This document shows, one piece after another, positions 7,520 to 11,290 of a DNA stretch of 11,290 bases. The notes under the pieces were generated by a model. The model had not been told where the DNA came from. It searched no databases and worked only from the letters and a program-made list of their open reading frames with translations. The DNA comes from an uncultured bacterium (GTDB taxonomy: Bacteria > Bacillota > Clostridia > Christensenellales > Pumilibacteraceae): NCBI GenBank assembly GCA_949747725.1, contig CATKFJ010000215.1:1-11290 (forward strand). Reading direction: 5' to 3'. Each line of letters begins with the position of its first letter. Position 1 is the stretch's first letter. A program made the position numbers and the translations under genes.

Positions 7520-7759
7520 ATGTCTATTAAAAGAGAAATCGCAAAGGAAATCAATATACTCGAGCAGGAGATCAAAATACTCGAGGAAAAACGTTCACGC
7601 TCTCAAGCCGTGATAATCGAAGCATTGCTTAGCCATGTCGCTCCCGACGAGCGCGACGTCGCATACTTCCGCGCGTTTACAGAACAGATAAACATCAAGC
7701 GCGAGCGCGTTCAAAAGTTAATGGCGGAGCTTGATAAGATCGTTAATAAAAAGAAATAA
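7520..7759 (+). CDS. Small coiled-coil protein
   Basis: This encodes 79 residues, nearly all predicted helical. Heptad-like spacing of I/L residues is visible in EINILEQEIKILEEKRS (residues 10-26), and a second helix runs to a Lys-rich end (KIVNKKK). The ATG at 7520 is chosen over an upstream GTG at 7496 because AAGGAG (7508-7513) lies six bases before it; the longer form would put this site inside the coding region. It starts 57 bases after the surface protein stop, with no promoter seen between, and shares its terminator. Co-transcription with a protein that ends in a cytoplasmic coiled coil suggests the two may bind, but this is inference. No named family is recognised. Confidence 0.82.
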   Translation: MSIKREIAKEINILEQEIKILEEKRSRSQAVIIEALLSHVAPDERDVAYFRAFTEQINIKRERVQKLMAELDKIVNKKK

Positions 7760-7784
7760 CGGTCCGTTTATAATGGTGTGAATT

Positions 7785-7820
7785 TAAAAACGCTTGGCAA
7801 GCTAAAGTCGGGCGTTTTTA
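7785..7820. terminator. Bidirectional intrinsic terminator
   Basis: TAAAAACGC (7785-7793) pairs with GCGTTTTTA (7812-7820). The stem extends inward through two G-U pairs and GGC/GTC to an 8-base loop (7799-7806). The A-run on one side and T-run on the other suit termination in both directions. It lies between the convergent small coiled-coil gene (ending 7759) and the Spo0A-like gene (ending 7855). Confidence 0.8.
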
Positions 7821-7854
7821 TATTTATATAACGTCGTTAAATAGGAAACGGCGA

Positions 7855-8235
7855 TCAGGCATAAAGGCTGAGATCGGGGTTTCGAAATATCTTGCCGAGA
7901 TAGGCTATCACGAAGCCGTTATGTATATCCGTCTTTTTGATTTTAATACCGATAAACGCAGATAGCTTTTCGTGTATGTCGTAGGATTGGTCGATCGCAT
8001 AAGAAATTTCGCGCATTACGGATTTGGGCTTGAGTTTTTTAAGCTCGCCGATAACTCGGTATATCTCGCAAAAGCCGTTGCAATTACCGACGCCGTAAAG
8101 TATCACGGCGTCTATAAGACAGTCAAAGCCTTTCAAATCGGCGCGTATTCCGCATAGCATTACAAGTCTTTCCGCGGTATGTCTGAATGTTCTGTCGGCG
8201 ACAAGCGTCGCGTATTCGTTAAATTCGTTGTTCAT
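7855..8235 (-). CDS. Stand-alone Spo0A C-terminal (effector domain)-like protein
   Basis: The 126 residues resemble the trihelical DNA-binding domain of the sporulation regulator Spo0A without its receiver domain. In order, GIRADLKGFDCLIDAV (29-44) matches the Spo0A stretch around GVPAHIKGYxYLREAI. Next, EIYRVIGELKKLKPKSVMRE (57-76) plus ISYAID (77-82) matches the helix-turn-helix TKVLYPxIAxxxxxxxSRVERAIRHAIE. Lastly, FVIAYLGKIFR (108-118) matches the closing FIAMVADKLR helix. This is from memory of the family, not a search. The ATG at 8235 was chosen because homology begins soon after, a promoter fits it exactly, and further upstream the frame has a different composition and overlaps the rplM promoter. 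No ribosome binding site is visible. Without a phosphorylation domain, any DNA binding would be constitutive or controlled by amount or partner. Confidence 0.75.
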   Translation of the reverse strand: MNNEFNEYATLVADRTFRHTAERLVMLCGIRADLKGFDCLIDAVILYGVGNCNGFCEIYRVIGELKKLKPKSVMREISYAIDQSYDIHEKLSAFIGIKIKKTDIHNGFVIAYLGKIFRNPDLSLYA

Positions 8236-8241
8236 AGTTAT

Positions 8242-8270
8242 AGTGTAAATTATTTTGCGACATTTATCAA
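8242..8270 (-). promoter_or_regulatory. Promoter of the Spo0A-like gene, placed for a leaderless mRNA
   Basis: On the minus strand, TTGATA (plus 8265-8270), a 17-bp spacer and TACACT (plus 8242-8247). Only six bases separate the -10 from the ATG, so transcription should begin at or next to the start codon. This agrees with the missing Shine-Dalgarno sequence. Confidence 0.5.
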
Positions 8271-8441
8271 CAAAAACGGCATAACCGAAATGTAGTACTT
8301 TTATGTCTTTTCGTAGAATGTTGTCGATTTTTTTGACATATCGATCCCTATCGGCAATTCGGTATCGGAAAACGAACAATAAGTCGTAAAACGATCTGCG
8401 GACGCGTGTAAAACTCGGTTTACCAAAAGGCGTCCAAACAG

Positions 8442-8470
8442 TTGACATGCCGTGCGATTTATAGTATAAT
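8442..8470 (+). promoter_or_regulatory. Consensus promoter of the rplM operon
   Basis: TTGACA (8442-8447), an exact 17-bp spacer and TATAAT (8465-8470): a full match to the vegetative consensus at optimal spacing, as expected for ribosomal proteins. The predicted start near 8477 leaves a leader of about 114 bases before rplM. Confidence 0.9.
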
Positions 8471-8481
8471 ATCCATTGCAC

Positions 8482-8532
8482 CGTAACTGTGTAGCGGTTT
8501 AGTCTGCCCCGACTGACCGTATGCCCGTTACG
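8482..8532 (+). promoter_or_regulatory. Structured rplM leader, probable L13 ribosomal protein leader
   Basis: An outer stem CGTAAC/GTTACG (8482-8487 with 8527-8532) encloses a hairpin: CGGT/ACCG (8495-8498 with 8516-8519), a small internal loop, then AGTC/GACT (8501-8504 with 8511-8514) capped by TGCCCC. Position and shape fit the L13 autoregulatory leader known upstream of rplM in Bacillota, to which L13 is thought to bind. The assignment is from memory; a covariance-model search would settle it. Confidence 0.6.
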
Positions 8533-8590
8533 AGAGCGCGACGGCGTGAAACGTTTGCGCTTGAAACTATTTTTTACGAGGTTGTTTTCG

Positions 8591-9076
8591 ATGAAAACAT
8601 TGATGGCAAAAAAAATCGATTCCCGTTCTGCCGACTATAAGATCGGTAATAAGGAATACAAGCGCAATTGGTACGTAGTTGATGCGGCGGGCGTGCCGCT
8701 CGGACGCCTTGCAAGTACGGTAGCTGCCGTGCTCAAAGGTAAGACCAAACCCGAATACACTCCCAATACGGATGTGGGCGATTTCGTAATAGTCGTCAAT
8801 TCCGATAAGGTAGCGCTTACGGGCGACAAGGCGAACAAAAAGCTCCGTACTTATCACACCGGATATATGGGTGGTCTTAAACAGCAGACGTATGTGCATT
8901 TCTTGGAAGAGAATTCGGACAAAGCGGTCATGAAAGCTGTTAAGGGCATGCTTCCCAAAAATTCGCTCGGACGTCAGATGATAAAGAAACTCAAAGTCTT
9001 TAAAGGCGCCGAGCATAATCATGCGGCACAAAAGCCCCAACCGCTCGTTATCGAGTCCAAAAACGTTAAGAAATAA
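8591..9076 (+). CDS. rplM: Large ribosomal subunit protein uL13
   Basis: Early-assembly protein of the 50S subunit that binds 23S rRNA. The 161 residues hold the family core from about residue 26: WYVVDAAGVPLGRLAS, YTPNTDVGDFVIVVN, and the C-terminal block KGMLPKNSLGRQM through KVFKGAEHNHAAQKP. It is slightly longer than the usual 142-150, from a short N-terminal extension and a Lys-rich tail. The ATG at 8591 follows GAGG (8578-8581) at a 9-base spacing; a GTG at 8546 in the same frame would extend it into the leader with no good ribosome binding site. It is first in an operon with rpsI, the standard arrangement. Confidence 0.97.
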   Translation: MKTLMAKKIDSRSADYKIGNKEYKRNWYVVDAAGVPLGRLASTVAAVLKGKTKPEYTPNTDVGDFVIVVNSDKVALTGDKANKKLRTYHTGYMGGLKQQTYVHFLEENSDKAVMKAVKGMLPKNSLGRQMIKKLKVFKGAEHNHAAQKPQPLVIESKNVKK

Positions 9077-9094
9077 GAAAAGAGGTAATTAAAC

Positions 9095-9511
9095 ATGGCA
9101 GCTAAATCTTCCGCCAAAAAGAAAGTTCAATATTGGGGTACGGGACGCCGTAAAAAAGCTGTTGCGCGTGTACGTATTCTCGCGGGCGGCACCGGTACGA
9201 TTACCGTCAACAAGCGTACGCTCGACGATTATTTTCCGCTCGACACGCTCAAGCTTATTGTTAATCAACCGTTTGCGGAAACCGACACGTCAGGCAAGTT
9301 CGACGTTATAGTCAATGTGCGCGGCGGCGGTTATACGGGTCAGGCTGGCGCTATACGTCACGGCATTTCGCGCGCGCTCTGCAACGTGGATGCGACTTAT
9401 CGTCCGGCGCTCAAGAAAGCCGGCTTCCTTACACGCGATCCGCGCATGAAAGAGCGTAAAAAATACGGTCTTAAAAAAGCGCGTAAAGCTCCGCAGTTCT
9501 CCAAGCGTTAA
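9095..9511 (+). CDS. rpsI: Small ribosomal subunit protein uS9
   Basis: A 30S head protein whose C-terminal tail reaches the anticodon of P-site tRNA. The 138 residues show the N-terminal [14 protein letters not shown] (15-28), the [19 protein letters not shown] signature (77-95) and the universal tail ending [12 protein letters not shown]. Length is typical. The start is supported by AGAGGT ten bases or so upstream, in the 18-base gap after rplM. The pair is the conserved rplM-rpsI operon. Confidence 0.98.
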   Translation: MAAKSSAKKKVQYWGTGRRKKAVARVRILAGGTGTITVNKRTLDDYFPLDTLKLIVNQPFAETDTSGKFDVIVNVRGGGYTGQAGAIRHGISRALCNVDATYRPALKKAGFLTRDPRMKERKKYGLKKARKAPQFSKR

Positions 9512-9514
9512 TCT

Positions 9515-10540
9515 ATGCGCTCTTATTTGCTCGGCGAAGGCGAGTTGCTCGACGACAAAGGCGTTCTTTGCGAGAGCGGTTATGCTTACAAGCAGGTCAA
9601 ACATTACGACCGTGCCGCCGTTAAGGGCAATAAACTGCGTATAAAGGAATGGGACTACTACTGTTTCGGCAACGATAGATTCATGATAGCGTTGACGGTT
9701 GCCGACAATTCGTATATGTCGCTTGCGTCGGTATCCGTGCTCGATTTCAAACATATCAGGTTCAATACCAAAAGTAAGATAGGGCTGATGCCTAAAGGCA
9801 AACTGCATATGCCGTCCGACTGTTCGCACGGCAACGTGTTATTCGACAAGGGCGGCGTCACGATCGGGTTCGAGATAGAAGATGACGGAACGCGTAAGCT
9901 TAAAGCACAATATAAAAAGTTTTACGATAAACGTGATTTTAGGTGCGAGATAACGCTCGATCCGCCGCACGGCGATAATATTACGGTAGTTGTGCCGTTT
10001 AGGAAAAAGCGACAGTTTTACTACAATACCAAAGTGAATTGCTTGACAGGCAGCGGTTGGTTCGAGATAGGCGACGAACATCATGATCTTAACGGCGGAC
10101 ACGGCGTGCTCGATTGGGGCAGGGGCGTGTGGCCGTTCAAGAACAAATGGTATTGGTCGTCGCTGTCGTGCGAACTCGACGACGGGTCGTCGTTAGGACT
10201 TAACCTCGGGTACGGTTTCGGTCAACCGACTGCGACGGAAAACGTAATATTCCGTAACGGCAAAGCGCATAAGCTCGGTGATGTAACATTTGATATCCCG
10301 TTTACGCAAGGTCAGATAGACTATTTAAAACCTTGGAAGATGTCGGATAGCGACGGACGTTTGAGTATAATGTTTTATCCGATGATAGACCGTAAGGATC
10401 ATATGCGATTTTTTCGGCTAATGACCGACCAGCATCAGGTCTTCGGTAAGTTTTACGGGAAAGTTACGCTCAATGACGGTGAAATAGTTTCTATTAACGA
10501 CAAAGTCGGTTTTGCCGAATGCGTCCGAAACCAGTGGTAA
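9515..10540 (+). CDS. DUF2804 family protein
   Basis: The 341 residues match, from memory, the uncharacterised DUF2804 family. The diagnostic blocks are LDWGRGVWPFKNKWYW (199-214), LNLGYGFGQPTATEN (229-243), a GRLSIMFYPMIDR stretch (281-293), TDQHQVFGKFYG (304-315) and the end GFAECVRNQW. There is no signal peptide or transmembrane helix, so it is probably cytoplasmic. Many aromatic and Gly residues suggest a beta-rich fold. Its biochemical role is unknown to me. The ATG is three bases after the rpsI stop, and no Shine-Dalgarno sequence is evident in the end of rpsI, which suggests translational coupling. Membership of a ribosomal protein operon is unusual. No terminator directly follows, so transcription may run on through tRNA-Ser. 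Confidence 0.88.
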   Translation: MRSYLLGEGELLDDKGVLCESGYAYKQVKHYDRAAVKGNKLRIKEWDYYCFGNDRFMIALTVADNSYMSLASVSVLDFKHIRFNTKSKIGLMPKGKLHMPSDCSHGNVLFDKGGVTIGFEIEDDGTRKLKAQYKKFYDKRDFRCEITLDPPHGDNITVVVPFRKKRQFYYNTKVNCLTGSGWFEIGDEHHDLNGGHGVLDWGRGVWPFKNKWYWSSLSCELDDGSSLGLNLGYGFGQPTATENVIFRNGKAHKLGDVTFDIPFTQGQIDYLKPWKMSDSDGRLSIMFYPMIDRKDHMRFFRLMTDQHQVFGKFYGKVTLNDGEIVSINDKVGFAECVRNQW

Positions 10541-10570
10541 CGCATAACCAAACAATTAAATATATGAATC

Positions 10571-10591
10571 TCGTCCACGGTATGTGGACGA
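10571..10591 (+). repeat. Hairpin between the DUF2804 gene and tRNA-Ser
   Basis: TCGTCCAC (10571-10578) and GTGGACGA (10584-10591) form a perfect 8-bp stem with a 5-base loop. It ends five bases before the mature tRNA 5' end and has no T-run. It may be a processing or stability element that separates the tRNA from the upstream mRNA. Confidence 0.6.
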
Positions 10592-10596
10592 AGTAC

Positions 10597-10686
10597 GGAA
10601 AGATGGCTGAGCGGCTGAAGGCACTCGCTTGGAAAGCGGGCGTACTGTAACAGGTACCGGGGGTTCGAATCCCCCTCTTTCCGCCA
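10597..10686 (+). tRNA. tRNA-Ser (anticodon GGA)
   Basis: A 90-base class II tRNA. The acceptor stem is GGAAAGA/TCTTTCC (10597-10603 with 10676-10682), the discriminator is G and CCA is encoded (10684-10686). The anticodon loop TTGGAAA (10629-10635) carries GGA at 10631-10633. The long variable arm has GTAC/GTAC pairing, and the T arm reads GGGGG-TTCGAAT-CCCCC. It reads serine UCU and UCC codons. I see no strong promoter directly upstream. Confidence 0.97.
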
Positions 10687-10692
10687 CGAAAT

Positions 10693-10726
10693 TCGGGTAA
10701 AAACGCAAGTTTGACCCGATTTTTAT
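10693..10726 (+). terminator. Intrinsic terminator after tRNA-Ser
   Basis: TCGGGT (10693-10698) pairs with ACCCGA (10714-10719). Beyond a small internal loop, AAAC (10701-10704) pairs with GTTT (10709-10712) around a GCAA tetraloop. The stem runs into a T-rich tract (10720-10727). This is probably the end of the transcript carrying tRNA-Ser, and perhaps of the whole rplM unit. Confidence 0.82.
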
Positions 10727-10795
10727 TGCGAATTTATTACGCTCTTAACCATTTAACCCCATCTTTTTACAAGGTTTTAACCACTTTGAAAATCT

Positions 10796-10815
10796 TGCCC
10801 CCAATCTGCCCCCAA
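10796..10815. repeat. Tandem pair of TGCCCCCAA
   Basis: Two exact 9-base copies (10796-10804 and 10807-10815) are separated by TC, giving an 11-base period close to one helical turn. They could be a protein-binding site, such as a recombinase arm site, or reflect Gly-rich coding on the minus strand (QIGGK). Confidence 0.6.
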
Positions 10816-10929
10816 AAGTCGGCTATTTCGAGATCTTTGTAAACTCTACTATGTTTTACCCGATTTACAACACTCCTTTCATTCGGCATTGCCGTATTCC
10901 GTATCCTCGGTAAACTTAACAATGAGGAA

Positions 10930-11015
10930 ATATATCCGCGCTTACGTGTAACTATCGTCTTTTTCGCTCTGTACTTATCCTTGCAGGGGCAATACTTCTC
11001 TGTTCGCGGATATAT
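10930..11015. repeat. Separated 11-bp inverted repeat with an inner palindrome
   Basis: ATATATCCGCG (10930-10940) is the exact reverse complement of CGCGGATATAT (11005-11015), 64 bases apart. The right copy overlaps the 12-bp palindrome CGGATATATCCG (11007-11018). The arrangement would suit a protein-binding pair. Nothing else is evident between the arms. Confidence 0.55.
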
Positions 11016-11073
11016 CCGTTTGTTTGGCTTTTTCTGTCTGTTTTTGTTTTCGTTTGATTAGAGTTATACGTTG

Positions 11074-11113
11074 CTTGGTCTTGACGAGGGCGGCGCTCCG
11101 CGCCGCGACCAAG
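11074..11113. repeat. GC-rich compound hairpin
   Basis: CTTGGTC (11074-11080) pairs with GACCAAG (11107-11113). Inside, GCGGCGC (11090-11096) pairs perfectly with GCGCCGC (11100-11106) around TCC. Nine bases (11081-11089) bulge out on the 5' side only. There is no T-run, so it is not a typical terminator. Confidence 0.6.
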
Positions 11114-11121
11114 ACGAAACG

Positions 11122-11196
11122 GGGGTATCGGACTGCTCCACGCCCAAAAGATACCCCGAACGGCGCACGCGCAGGCTTACCGTGCGCCGTTCGGGG
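11122..11196. repeat. Two overlapping, mutually exclusive stems, one a perfect 16-bp stem; oriT candidate
   Basis: GGGGTATC (11122-11129) pairs with GATACCCC (11150-11157). The shared CCCC (11154-11157) also begins a 16-bp stem with no mismatch, 11154-11169 with 11181-11196, around an 11-base loop. Long GC-rich inverted repeats of this type occur at transfer origins and in structured RNAs. The 3' arm includes CTTACCGTGCGCC (11176-11188), loosely like the GTGCGCC part of IncQ-type nick regions. That similarity is weak and no relaxase gene is in view. Confidence 0.4.
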
Positions 11197-11290
11197 GGTG
11201 AAAGTTAGACGAATTCATGTTTTTTTGCAAACGCAAAATAGACCGTTATTACGGTCTTGATCGAATTTACGGAATATTATTATGCTCGGC

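Larger units (their letters stand above)
10767..11057 (-). other. Start-less open frame, possible remnant of an integrase 3' end
   Basis: The minus strand is open for 96 codons (stop at 10767-10769), with no good start codon near its beginning. The translation is very Lys/Arg-rich early on and ends FWGQIGGKIFKVVKTL. Gly-rich tails of this kind occur at the C-termini of some tyrosine recombinases of tRNA-integrated elements, which commonly end pointing at the tRNA as here. No R-H-R-Y catalytic motif is present, so at most this is a decayed tail. It may be non-coding. Confidence 0.2.
10727..11290. other. Gene-poor, repeat-rich tract beside tRNA-Ser; possible mobile element edge
   Basis: About 560 bases without a convincing gene. 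The tract has three TTAACC copies (10745, 10753, 10777), the TGCCCCCAA pair, a widely spaced 11-bp inverted repeat and two large GC-rich stem regions. Near the end are two small hairpins: TTTTGC/GCAAAA (11223-11228 with 11233-11238) and AGACCGT/ACGGTCT (11240-11246 with 11251-11257). Base composition switches abruptly between AT-rich and GC-rich blocks, unlike the intergenic regions earlier in the window. A position next to a tRNA 3' end suggests integrated DNA. The tract runs off the end of the window. Confidence 0.45.

Noticed and set aside
8236..8481. An 82-residue N-terminal extension of the Spo0A-like gene
   Set aside because: This stretch has no receiver-domain motifs, has odd Tyr/Arg/Cys composition, overlaps the rplM promoter and would place the good minus-strand promoter inside the gene.
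8546..8590. A GTG start giving rplM 15 more residues
   Set aside because: There is no suitable ribosome binding site, it runs into the structured leader, and GAGG is correctly spaced for the ATG at 8591.
10571..10591. Terminator of the rplM operon before tRNA-Ser
   Set aside because: The hairpin is perfect but is followed by AGTAC and the tRNA, with no T-run; the convincing terminator lies after the tRNA.
11024..11260. A 78-codon plus-strand frame in the structured tract
   Set aside because: It crosses both GC-rich hairpin regions, is Arg/Ala/Pro-rich from the stems themselves and has no ribosome binding site; the inverted repeats explain it better.

Overview
The window looks like a chromosomal stretch from a Gram-positive, probably Clostridia-like member of the Bacillota, most likely an uncultured one. 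The grounds are consensus TTGACA/TATAAT promoters with 17-18 bp spacers and several TGn extended -10 elements, GGAGG or GAGG ribosome binding sites, AT-rich gaps between mid-GC genes, tRNAs with encoded CCA, and a gene resembling the DNA-binding half of the sporulation regulator Spo0A. I cannot place it more finely.

Region by region. (1) A tRNA-Thr(CGT) on the minus strand diverges from a glycerol kinase gene, glpK; both have good promoters, and the glpK -10 lies in a near-perfect 18-bp palindrome. (2) ftsH, encoding the membrane AAA+ zinc protease, has its own promoter. That promoter carries a direct repeat, and the transcript begins with a leader that can fold in two mutually exclusive ways around the Shine-Dalgarno sequence; the start codon is TTG. 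A gene for an unrecognised single-pass membrane protein follows, and the pair ends at a strong intrinsic terminator. (3) A second unit encodes a 781-residue surface protein (signal peptide, four diverged repeats, transmembrane helix, long cytoplasmic coiled coil) and a 79-residue coiled-coil protein, ending at a terminator that can work in both directions. (4) Converging on that terminator is a minus-strand gene of 126 codons resembling a stand-alone Spo0A effector domain, with a promoter placed for a leaderless mRNA. (5) A perfect consensus promoter and a structured leader precede rplM-rpsI, to which a DUF2804-family gene is closely linked. (6) tRNA-Ser(GGA) with an intrinsic terminator follows. 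(7) The last roughly 560 bases hold no convincing gene but are dense in inverted repeats, including a perfect 16-bp GC-rich stem. This resembles the edge of an integrated mobile element at the tRNA-Ser 3' end, possibly including a transfer origin.

How the genes relate: most are housekeeping (glycerol use, membrane protein quality control, ribosome synthesis, tRNAs). The less familiar content is the surface-protein/coiled-coil pair, the receiver-less Spo0A-like protein, the ftsH leader, and the structured region next to tRNA-Ser. No CRISPR array, complete integrase or transposase was seen.
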